The translations under genes and the position numbers were made by a program. 64,000 nucleotides of DNA from assembly GCA_019915015.1 (NCBI GenBank), contig JAHBBC010000007.1:1612001-1676000 (forward strand), read 5' to 3'. This document shows positions 55,592 through 64,000 of this stretch, one piece after another. The notes beneath the pieces are model-generated. The model was not told where the DNA came from. It did not search any database and saw only the letters and a list, made by a program, of their open reading frames with translations. The stretch is from Auriscalpium vulgare (lineage: Eukaryota; Basidiomycota; Agaricomycetes; Russulales; Auriscalpiaceae). Each line of letters begins with the position of its first letter. Positions within the stretch are counted from its first letter, which is position 1.

Positions 55592-57878
55592 TCAGACAGG
55601 CGAGATTTTTGGCTTCGATGGTGCTGCCGACGGTGCATATTTGGACTTCGCACGGAGAGCGGGTCCATACCTAACCACCGGAGACTATAAGCACAAGCAA
55701 CCGCACGGTATGCAGTAGATACGAACCGTCGGAGGATGAATGGAATGGGAGCCAGGAAAAGAGCAATGAAACCAAGCAGTGTGGATGCCCAGCGGGGGTT
55801 CATGGCTTCGAACATCTGGCGAGCAAACAGCTAAGTGATACCGGTCAGCGAAAATAAGGATACACGAAGGCCATGCATCTCTACGTACAGGAAACACTGC
55901 ACCGAAGATGCTGCGGACAACCGTGCTTGCGGCCAGTGCAGATGCCGCGACGAACAAGTATGCGTCGACAATATAGTTGATGAGAGACAGCTGTAGGTAG
56001 CCACTGTTAAAACAACCCAGATTACTATGAAATCGACACTTACGAAAATCAGGAAGATTGAAAAGCCCAAGACACCACCGGCAATGAGGGGGGACCAGAG
56101 CGATATGCTGGGATACGATGTCCAACCGAACCAGAAGAAGGCTATCACAAAGATAGGGGCACCGAGCATCGTGGGCTCCAAACGAACCTCTGGTGGGGCC
56201 TTCGCCGGCGCGCACTCATCTGCCACTTGATCATACCGTGGGTTGAATATGATGAGATACTGCGAACAAACTTCAGATCGCTTCTAAGATCCATGGAGAA
56301 GGATGTGCGTACCACGACGACACCGACAGCACCGCCGAGGGAGATGGGGAGAAACATCAAGCCAGAAATCCCTGCCAGACGGGTTGAGAGACTGTTAAGA
56401 CGCGGAAGGGGATCCACTGACCAGGATTGAGATTGTGACCCTCTGTGAAAACGATCGGGTACGCTTCGAACAGCAGGTAGATGCAACCGTACAGGAACTA
56501 TACATAGGGAAGTTCAGAACATAGAACTTCGGATGTGATCGACACCGGACTTACGCTCATGTACGCGGTGATGGCCATCAACATGGGCTCTCGGAACAGG
56601 ACCTTGAAAGGCGTCGCCAGGATGTTGTTCACACGCCTGCCCCAGGACTCGTTCTTCACTTCCAGGGGAGCATACCACCGGCTGTCGCCTGTCTCCTTGC
56701 GGAGTCTTTGAGCTTTGTGGACTAGAAGTGTAGGGCTTGTATGTCTGATCAGTGTGCCATTTAGGATAGACACTGCAAATGAAGCGTACCCATAGGTCTC
56801 AGGCATCGTAAATACGATGAAGGCGAGGCATACACCCGCCTCAAAGGAAGTCAACTTTTACGCATACAGATTGCTAACAGCGTTGTTGACTCACAAATAT
56901 CGTAAGGGTCCAGAACAACCAGCGCCAGTCGGTGTTCGTCTCTGCAATCCATCCGGCAACAACGGGGCCGAGCGCGGGACCGGCGAAGGGAGCGACGGCA
57001 AATAGCAACATGGCTTTCCCGCGCGTTTTCGCTTCCCACATGTCACCCACGAGCCCTCTGACAACACGCGTATGGTCAAATCATGTGTGTAGAGCCAGAT
57101 TAGGAGAGAAGACATACCCGCTGTTCGTCAGAGGCGCTGCGGCGAACGTTCCGCCGAGGAAGCGGAAGATCAGGATGGACGCCGTGTTTTTTGAAAGGGC
57201 ACAGCCTATTTGAAAGCCCTGGAGGAGCGAAACGCGTGAGACTGCGGCAAAGGCGCGGCGGTGATAAGAGGATTTACGGTGTAGAAGACAAACGAGATCA
57301 AGAAGACCGGCCGTCGACCAATCTGGGCGGCAAAGGGCTCTGCGTCAGCACTCGGAAAGCAGATGACAAGATACTCACATTTTCTGAGAGGGGACCCCAC
57401 AGCAAGGGACCCACGCAGTACCCTGCGATGAACAGAGACACGGTGAGAGTAGCGACCTCTTTGCCGAACCCAAACTCTTCCATCATTTGGGGAAGGATGT
57501 TTGATGGAGCGGCACTCGCGAATGTGCTAAGATGGATGGGTCGGGTGAGGGGCGGGGAGGTCGAGCAGTATTGAGATACTCACGCATTGAGGACGAGGAT
57601 GCCACCCGCGAACGTTAGATACCAGCGAAAGAGCCGTGACCAGTTCTGTTTGCAATGTCAGACCAGTGTCCAGAACCAAGGGGAGGAACACGCACGAAGG
57701 GGTTTGCGGACTCGCCCTCGTCAAACGTGACCAGCCATGGATCCTTCTCGTCCGCGATGTCGGCAGCAGGAGTAGTGGAGGAGGAGATGCGCTGCTTTTC
57801 GTGCTGGTCCTGGCCCTTGGAGTCCTTGAGAGGCTCGTCGATGATGGTGGAGGTGTGACTGGGGGGGTCTGAAGGCAT
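55592..57878 (-). CDS. MFS drug/polyamine-type transporter (DHA1)
   Basis: It starts MPSDPPSHTSTIIDEPLKDS at 57878 and has an acidic cytosolic N-terminus ending DPWLVTFDEGESANP, joined to NWSRLFRWYLTF (the NW.. motif of DHA1 porters). Further motifs: NILPQMMEEFGFGKEVATLT, FIAGYCVGPLLWGPLSE, IGRRPVFLISFV, LIFRFLGGTFAAAPLTNSG, MWEAKTRGKAMLLFAVAPFA (central motif C-like GPxxGP: GPALGPVVAGW), TDWRWLFWTLTIFAG and VFTMPETY. The C-terminal half has SWGRRVNNILATPFKVLFRE, FSIFLIFLSLINYIVDAY, ASTVVRSIFGAVFPL and ASTLLGFIALFLAPIPF. The last intron joins ILRR to YGPALRAKSKYAPSAAPS, stopping at 55592. 12 spans expected. Relatives export polyamines or drugs; the substrate is not known. Confidence 0.9.
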
Positions 57879-58510
57879 TGTGAGGGGGAGACTAGTCTCC
57901 GTAGCTTGACCTTATGGTATCAGAAGATAGTCGTTCTGAATATAAGGTCTGCTTCCAAATCTGGGGGTCTCGCGGGAGGGTCCCCTTTCGCATATTGCCG
58001 AAGAAATGATGGGACTTGCTCACACTGCCGAGACGTGCCGTGCCCTGGCCGAGATGCCGTTGACCCGGCGCATGCAAGGCCAAAGCGCAAGGGGTGCAAG
58101 GATCGCGATGCGAGAGGACTATGCTATGCACTATCATACCAGCCAGGAGAGTCCTTGTGTTCCTCAGGACATCAGACTTCGTGTCAAAATGGTGTGTCCG
58201 ATATGCGGGAGTCGCGCGTTTCTATGACTTTCTTCCCATTGCGAAGGTAGACAAAGGCAGCTTTATATTAAAGTAGTCATGGCTCAGACACATACTAGTG
58301 TAATAACGAACACCTCGACAAAGGCAAGGTTCCCTCATTGCGTACCCTCCGAAGTCTGACCTGCCTGCGCGCGATGCGGGGGTGCGGGGGCGTCGAGCAG
58401 CGCGATGCGGAGCGTCGATTGACCGTGCTCACACCTGAGAAGGTGGCACTTACGCGAGAGATTAGTATGACCCGCGCTGTGAGAGTAGGGGATGACCGTC
58501 TAGGGGGTCT
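57879..58510. other. Gene-poor spacer upstream of the DHA1 transporter
   Basis: 632 bases. The DHA1 promoter must lie next to 57878. Short frames on both strands lack family resemblance. AT-richer at 58250-58320. No transposon ends or RNA genes recognised. Confidence 0.5.
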
Positions 58511-59139
58511 TCAGTGCGGAGGTGCTGGGATTAAGACCGTGTCCCCAGCGCGCAAGCCCCGCTCGGGGACACCGACGCCGCTCACGCGTACACGTCTCGC
58601 TGACAACCCTCGGCCCGTCTTCCGCTAAACACACACTCCGCACGGCAACGTACTTGAGGCGCGCTCGTCCACGAAAATGGCTGTGGTGCCCCAATCGAGG
58701 TCGTGCGCGAGCCACAGCGACGCGACCCGGTCGACAGCGTACCGCCGGAATTCCCGACACGCGTCCCGCGCAGCGCTGGCGTCGGCAGGGTCCACGGTGT
58801 TGATGCGCAGATACCAATGTGTTGGGAGGGCGAGGGGGACCGGCGTGTGGGACCGTTGGGTGAAGACCGAGTCGCAGCGCCGTGACGGGCAGATGGGTGG
58901 CGAGCGTGTCCAGGACGCGTTGAGGAGCGTTCTAGCTGAGGGAAGCGGAGTCAGCTATGTAGTTGCACGGCCAACTGCGTAGGACGCACAGCACCTGGGG
59001 CCACCGCGCGGCCGTACGTGTTCGCAGCCGCATCACCTCCCGCACATAGCTTAGCGACGATGGAAGAAGTCCCGGGGACACAAGACTCACAAGTACTGGC
59101 CTTGGCAAGTCGATTGGAACATCTTCGCGCGACTGTCAA
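58511..59139 (-). pseudogene. Cryptic coding remnant or unrecognised small gene
   Basis: The minus strand shows pieces with coding-like character. One frame reads QRVLDTLATHLPVTALRLGL; a second, shifted frame reads THWYLRINTVDPADASAARD followed by REFRRYAVDRVASLWLAHDL and WGTTAIFVDERAS. The latter ends at a GTACGT donor. An acceptor at a TTGTCAG could join it to RRVRVSGVGVPERGLRAGDT, closing at a stop read at 58511-58513. Third-position GC bias is strong in each piece, but no intron with AG acceptor links the first two frames. The 5' end is unclear (possible ATG at 59139). I do not recognise the family. It may be a decayed gene or a real gene with a frameshift. Confidence 0.35.
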
Positions 59140-59769
59140 TGCTGGAAGCTAATAGCATCGCCAGGACTTAACGCAGGAAGGGAGGCCGAGAGTCTCAGAC
59201 ACATTGTTGTGCGAGCAGCGAGGTCATCGAATCGCGGGCACGCTTACGCAGCCACCTGAGATACAAACTGCGATACACTCCGCCTCGCCGGCCTTCGGCA
59301 TCCCACTGCCCTCGCACCTAATTTGGGCATAAGGCTGACCTCCCGCGAGGCCCCCCCTTTTGGATACAGACTAGGGGGAGACAAGCCGCCGGTGTGGATC
59401 GCCATGGAGGGGCTGGTGCTATATAGACCCGGACTAACTGATGGTCATGAGGAATGACCTAAGCCTAACCCACCGTATGCGTCACTGGTTCTTTGCTCCC
59501 TGGCCGGCCGCCGCGTACTCGGCGCCGCGGAAACTATTTTGCCGCTAGCCCTGCAGTCGCAAGGAGTGTTGGACTTGGGCGCGCATCGGCAGCGACGGTG
59601 GACTCGACGCGTGCGAGGCGTTGAGGTCGAGGTTGGCGTTGAGGCCGTCGTCGTCGTCGTCGAGGCCGTCGTCGTCGTCGAGGCCGTTGACCCGAGACGG
59701 GAATCTCGATCCCGACGGTCGGCATCTTAAATCAAACGTCAAGGCCGGCAGTTTCTTCGGGTGACGGCC
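59140..59769. other. Spacer with WDR8 promoter
   Basis: 630 bases. It includes a run of C (59350-59357), a tatata element (ctatatagac near 59421) and a GTC-rich tandem repeat at 59641-59688 just before the WDR8 start. No gene or RNA seen apart from the repeat. Confidence 0.5.
59641..59688. repeat. GAGGCCGTCGTCGTCGTC minisatellite upstream of WDR8
   Basis: Two and a half imperfect copies of an 18-21-nt unit (gaggccgtcgtcgtcgtc), itself built of GTC triplets. It lies 80-130 bases before the ATG, so it is probably in the promoter or 5' UTR, and likely length-variable. Confidence 0.8.
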
Positions 59770-61668
59770 ATGGACTTCACAGAGATCTACGCCCAGTCCG
59801 CCGGCCTCGTCGCCTTCAGCCCAGGCGCACACTTCATCCTCACAGCCATTGCTGACCGTCTCATCGTCAGGCGCGCCGACACCCTTCAGGTCGCCCGCAC
59901 CTGGCGCCTCAACACTTCCCCATCTGCCACAGCCGCCGCCGCAGGCCCGTCCACCGCGACCCGTCCCACCCGCACATCAGACGCCGCCACCCAGGCCGTG
60001 ATCTCGCACATAGGCTGGTCCTCTGACTCAGAGTACGTGCTCGCAGCATGTGCCAAGCAGGCTGTCGTCAACGTGTTTCGCATGCGTGACGAGGACTGGA
60101 CCGCACGCATCGAGGCCGGCACGGAGGGCCTTGTCAAGGCAGAATGGGCGCCGGATGGTCGCCATGTACTGTGCTTCTCAGAGTGGGCGGTGCGTGTTCG
60201 TCAGCTAGAGATGCTCCCTCGGCCGATGTCTGTCCACGTAGTTGCGAGTCACCGTCTGGTCGTTGGTCTCCGGTACCGCAAAATACATCCAGTATCCACT
60301 CCATCCCGACAGAGGTGCGTCACCATGCCCATGCCGTCTCGACGCGCAATCCTTATCTCCGACACGGCAGGATACACTTTTAGGGCCGATGGACGGTACT
60401 TTGTCCTCGCCGAACGGCACAAATCGAAGGACACAATCGGCGTTTACGATGCCGCCGAGGCATACAAGCTATCGCGCGTACGATCCGTTACACTCAGTGA
60501 GCTATCAGAGCCTTGATTGCCGCATTATCAGCACTACCCCTTGCCGACGGCCGCGATGGCATCTCTTTCGCTTTCCCCAACTGGAAACGACCTAGCTGTC
60601 TGGGAAGGCGCGCTTGATGTACGCTCGTTCGCTCCTGAATTGCAGAGTGATGTCGACGGGCTCGTCGGCGACAGTACAAACTCTACATTCTGTCCTTGAC
60701 AGGTGAGCTGCAAGGGAGCTTCAGTCCCAGTCCCGATCCAGGCTTCGGAATACGAAACGTTGCGTGGCACCCGTCTGGCATGTTCCTTGCTGTGAGCGGA
60801 TGGGATGACAAGGTCCGTTAGCATGTCTGCTGCGTGCGATGCCCGCGTGCTGAACGGAGGCGTAGATCCACGTCTTGGAGTCTGTGACGTGGTCGAGGGT
60901 GGCTACTCTGGAACTGGGCAGCCGTATCCCGCCTAGAACAGTGAGTGCGTCATCGCGCGCGGAGCCGTCGTGTCCTGACAAGTATGGCAGACCGTATGGA
61001 GGGAGCCCGACAACTGGCTGGAGAGCACTGAGGGCCGTGGTTTCCTCTCTTGTGCGTATGACAGGAGAGACCCATTGCTTGACATTGACAAGCTGGCCAG
61101 ATGAAAGGCTACAGGGCCCACAGCCGCTAAGTGTAGTGCGTCCCGACCCGTCCAAGCCCAATCCTAAGAGCGGAACGGTCCAGTTGGAGTTCAACAAAAC
61201 GGGCACCCTGCTCCTTGCCAGGTTTGGTGCGTTTCGTGCTGCGGCGGGCTAATCCATCTGCTGAATGCTCGCAGAGGGCGTGCCGACGGCCATCCATTTG
61301 TTCGCATTTCCAGCGGCCGGGGAGCCGTTTGCGGCGCATCTACGCAGCGTGCTGATTCACTCACGTCCGGTGCTGCAGGCACGTTGGAACCCGATGCGCC
61401 GTGGGAGCCTCGCGATGAGCTGCGGGGAGCGTGCTGTGTACATGTGGAGTGACGAATGGGTTGGAGAGGACGGGAGGGTGGAGGAGACGGCGGAGTGCAT
61501 AGGAGTGCCGGCGCGTGCGTTCTTGCCGTCGGAATACTGCGCTTCCATATGCTGACTGACCTGGCAGACAAATTCGACACCAGAGACGTCAAGTGGGCCC
61601 CCGATGGCAAAGGCTTGATCTTGGTGGATCGGGACAAATTCTGCTGCGCTTTCGAGGTGGAGGAGTAA
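59770..61668 (+). CDS. WD-repeat protein WDR8/WRAP73
   Basis: WD40 protein of the WRAP73 (fission yeast Wdr8) family, which works at spindle poles/centrosomes with Msd1/SSX2IP. It starts MDFTEIYAQSAGLVAFSPGA at 59770. Blades are visible: HFILTAIADRLIVRRADTLQ, ISHIGWSSDSEYVLAACAKQ, VKAEWAPDGRHVLCFSEWA, joined to LRVTVWSLVSGTAKYIQYPL, then GYTFRADGRYFVLAERHKSK, HYPLPTAAMASLSLSPTGND, IRNVAWHPSGMFLAVSGWDD, VTWSRVATLELGSRIPPRT, VQLEFNKTGTLLLAR, RWNPMRRGSLAMSCGERAVY and VKWAPDGKGLILVDRDKF. Introns are GT-AG and restore each blade. The stop is at 61666-61668. The DHR/WHPSG motif typical of the family is present. Complete. Confidence 0.9.
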
Positions 61669-62284
61669 GGGTGTATAATCATAATCGTCAATCCACTCGC
61701 GTCAGCGGCCCAAGTGCCCGGAAATTGAGATAGGACGTTTAGATCGCCGGTAAAACGATCGTTCCGGGAGTCCGAAACGCCGACGAGAGGTCCTTAGGAG
61801 CAGTCCCGCGGATGACTCATGGCCCCCCGACTGGTCCAGCTACTTTGTTCCAATCAACCTGCGCGGCGCGACCAAGGCTATAACAGCACGACTATTCCCG
61901 CTACCTATATTCCCGTAGCGGGTCTTACAGTGCAGCCATGGCCCATTTACTGCAGTCGCCGTCAGATCTTGTAATACAAATAATAGAGCGGCACGCTGCC
62001 TGGAATCGCCTTGCCAACAATAGCAAGTGACACCTTTAACCTCCAAGGTGAGCAAGCTGACTTCTTGCGCCCTGCCGCGCAGCGGCCCTACGCAATTCTT
62101 TTTTATGCCAAGGCGCGTACATACGGAAACCTAGACCAAGGTGGGACAACAAACGCACATACGACACGATCACGTGCAGCGCGCGACCGCGTCCATCAAC
62201 GTTGACTGCAAGCACATCCGACCCTTACATAAATCCTCGCCTGCCTTTCTCCGCACGCCTTCATCTTTCCTGCACCCCCTCACC
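61669..62284. promoter_or_regulatory. Spacer with homeobox promoter
   Basis: 616 bases between WDR8 and the homeobox gene. The region 61680-62130 is GC-poor with no coding signal. A ttacataaat element near 62225 lies about 60 bases before the homeobox ATG. Confidence 0.45.
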
Positions 62285-63266
62285 ATGTCCGCCACCCGCC
62301 CAGACCTCTCGCGCACGTCCTCACTCACCAGCGTCGGCTCTTCTGACGACGCAGCCGGCCCAAAGCGCACGCGCAAGCGCTTCACGGACTTCCAGCTCGT
62401 CATGCTCGAGCAGCTTTTCCGCAGCGCATCCCATCCATCACGCGAGGAGCGCGAGGCCCTTGCACGCGAGCTCCGACTGTGAGCGCATTTTTACCTCCCA
62501 TATGCGCGCGAGAAATCTGACGGGACGGTGTTTTCTCAGAGAACCCAAATCCGTCACCATCTGGTTCCAAAACCGCCGACAGTCCGAGCGCAAGGCCGCG
62601 CTGAACACTAACGCCAAATATGCGTCGTCCTCACCATCCTACACCACACACCCGCCCCCGCCAACCACCTCCAAACTGCACACCACCAAAACACATACGC
62701 CGACTCTCAACCGGCGCGCGACTGTGCTCCACTCGCCGTACTCACCACACACGCCCGCGCGCCGCCCGCGCGTCAAGCTCGACGACATGGCCGCACGTAC
62801 AGAGCAGCGCAACGCGTCGCAGCGCACACGCGCGCCTGACCCTGCGAAGACCCTTTGGGATAACATGCCCTCGTCACCGCTTGCCCCCCGCTCGCCGTCG
62901 CCGCCGCCGCGCGAGTACGTCGAGCTCGGGCGCGGGCGCCGTACCCTTGAGTGGGCGTGTGCCGCGGCGCGGGTGGTGGGAAAGGAGCGTGGCGCGGGCT
63001 GGGGGGAGGGTGAGGCAAACAGCGGGGAGGATACGGAGGAAGAGGGCGAGGTGGTCACGCCCCGTGGCAGCTTCGGCGCGGGCGATCCATTTCGAGACGC
63101 GAGGGTGAGGGCAGGCGGCGCTCTCGTTGCGGGGCGGGGCCAGCAGAGTGCGAGAAAACTTGCAGGCGCAGAGAAGGATTCGCAGGATGCGAAGGCCTTG
63201 GACGCGGTTCATGACGACGTAATGTCGGCAGCCCTCGTGCTCTGTGGGTTTGGGCGAAGGTCGTAG
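62285..63266 (+). CDS. Homeodomain transcription factor
   Basis: It starts MSATRPDLSRTSSLTSVGSS. The homeodomain begins KRTRKRFTDFQLVMLEQLFR (helix 1), continues ASHPSREEREALARELRL and, across an intron donor after CGACT and an acceptor CTCAG, EPKSVTIWFQNRRQSERKAA, the recognition helix with the invariant WFxNxR. It is a typical three-helix homeodomain of the fungal non-TALE class. The rest (about 200 residues) is Pro/Ser/Thr/Arg-rich and disordered, with repeated APRSPSPPPREY and a C-terminal DAKALDAVHDDVMSAALVLC. Such genes include fruiting-body regulators in mushrooms, but the match to a particular one is not visible. The stop is at 63264-63266. It is not mating-type HD1/HD2, since no paired neighbour is seen. 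Confidence 0.87.
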
Positions 63267-63557
63267 CCCTGCGACCTGGACACTTGGATGTATAACATTT
63301 GGACCCTCGCAATATTGTTTATCATTCGTATATAGGTTGCACCATGCTGGTGCATTGCAATCAATCATGACCGCTGGAAAGCTAGGGTTGTCACCGGACG
63401 TAAAGGCATTCTGATTGATGGGCGAGCTTGCTGCCTTGGTCAAATGAGTTTTGTCCTCCAGTCGATTTGTGTAACTCGTCCAGTGAGATGCCAGAGTTAA
63501 TAACTTGTACGCAATATTCAAGAAACCCACAAACCCTGTCAGTGTGTATTAGCTACA
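63267..63557. other. Convergent spacer
   Basis: 291 bases between the homeobox 3' end (plus) and the methyltransferase 3' end (minus). AT-rich at 63300-63360. No independent gene. Confidence 0.5.
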
Positions 63558-64000
63558 TTACCGCACCCACCCAATCTTATACAGTCTATACCCTCCCTCA
63601 TCCGCACGCCCAACACCCTCCACTTTCCCCAACGTATCCACCCCCAGAATCCCCAACGTCCACTCAATGCCGTCAATCTCCTCCGTGCGCGGAAATGCGG
63701 TAGCCACTGTATCCGCGAGCCCCTCGTGCCGCCCTGTTCCGCGCAGCGCAATGATCATCCAAAATACGCCGCCCTCCGCCTTCCCGTCCTCGCCGGGTCG
63801 TGCAAGTAGCCCCGCGACGCAGCGTGCGAGCCATGCCGCGTGTGCGGGGGCATAGACCACGTCCGCGGCGAGCACGACGGCGAAACGCCCGCCAGGCGGG
63901 AAGTCGGGCGCGGCCCAGTCGAGTGCACGCACGGCGACACGTGTAGCAACGCCGTTGGCGGCCACATTGCGCGCGAGGTTCGTAAGGACGGCGGGGTGGT
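63558..64000 (-). CDS. Lysine methyltransferase-like (Methyltransf_16), partial
   Basis: C-terminal part of a seven-beta-strand, S-adenosylmethionine-dependent methyltransferase; the 5' end lies beyond the window. The visible part starts HPAVLTNLARNVAANGV (helix after the SAM-binding strand), then ALDWAAPDFPPGGRFAVVLA with AADVVYAPAHAAWLARCV (the family's D-V-V-Y motif near the active site). It ends MIIALRGTGRHEGLADTVAT, EWTLGILGVDTLGKVEG and YRLYKIGWVR. This layout matches the Methyltransf_16 group (METTL21/EFM-type protein lysine methyltransferases). The stop is at 63558. The substrate protein cannot be known from this piece. High GC with strong third-position bias. Confidence 0.82.
   Translation of the reverse strand, partial: HPAVLTNLARNVAANGVATRVAVRALDWAAPDFPPGGRFAVVLAADVVYAPAHAAWLARCVAGLLARPGEDGKAEGGVFWMIIALRGTGRHEGLADTVATAFPRTEEIDGIEWTLGILGVDTLGKVEGVGRADEGGYRLYKIGWVR

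Noticed and set aside
62285..63266. Mating-type homeodomain gene (HD1/HD2)
   Set aside because: There is one lone homeodomain gene with no divergent HD partner or MIP-type neighbour, so a mating locus is not supported.
1..64000. tRNA, 5S rRNA, CRISPR or transposon signals
   Set aside because: I looked for A/B-box-like cloverleaves, 5S-like blocks, direct-repeat arrays, terminal repeats and transposase or reverse-transcriptase text and found none convincing.

Overview
The window is a gene-dense piece of a filamentous basidiomycete nuclear genome, most likely an Agaricomycete (polypore/mushroom type). I infer this from the many short GT-AG introns (about 50-80 nt), several very small exons, GC-rich third codon positions, and families such as double-cupredoxin GPI proteins, a fungal CSL factor, a Git3-type receptor and a WFQNRR homeodomain protein. 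I cannot name the species. About 36 protein genes can be supported; two run off the window ends. I see no rRNA, tRNA, CRISPR array or intact transposon.

Layout. 0-13 kb is mostly housekeeping: the 3' part of an MTR10/transportin-SR importin, succinyl-CoA ligase alpha, an acyl-CoA-binding/ankyrin protein, mitochondrial ribosomal protein bS16m, LSM5, importin alpha, proteasome RPN2, COX13 and ribulose-phosphate 3-epimerase. 14-18 kb holds two secreted proteins, a GH18 chitinase and a two-domain cupredoxin with a GPI-type tail. 18.5-23.8 kb is a tandem pair of DXD glycosyltransferases, followed by pyruvate kinase (24-26.4 kb). 27-34 kb carries a CSL (CBF1/Su(H)/LAG-1) transcription factor, an unknown acidic protein, a SWIM-RING protein and a cis-prenyltransferase. 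34-46.7 kb has a DUF4203 membrane protein with a long tail, a mitochondrial-type DEAD-box helicase, a DAO-family oxidoreductase, a sugar transporter, a MIM2-like protein and an intronless PPR protein. 46.8-58 kb has a U-box cyclophilin (PPIL2), VPS20, a Git3-like GPCR, a gamma-glutamyltransferase-like hydrolase and a DHA1 transporter. 58-64 kb has a gene-poor stretch with a cryptic coding remnant, WDR8/WRAP73, a homeodomain gene and the end of a lysine methyltransferase.

How the genes relate. The order is ordinary fungal synteny, not a pathway cluster. The genome is compact: five divergent pairs share intergenic spaces of about 145-170 bp, and two convergent pairs leave only 56-80 bp. Local themes are cell-wall/secretory proteins (chitinase, cupredoxin and the two glycosyltransferases over 10 kb) and mitochondrial functions scattered throughout.

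Odd points. The MTR10 gene has an apparent one-base frameshift at a CCCC run. There are 13-nt and 17-nt micro-exons inside conserved protein motifs. The two glycosyltransferases differ mainly in an acidic insert just before the DXD motif. A possible decayed gene lies at about 58.5-59.1 kb. I found no convincing novel multi-gene system.
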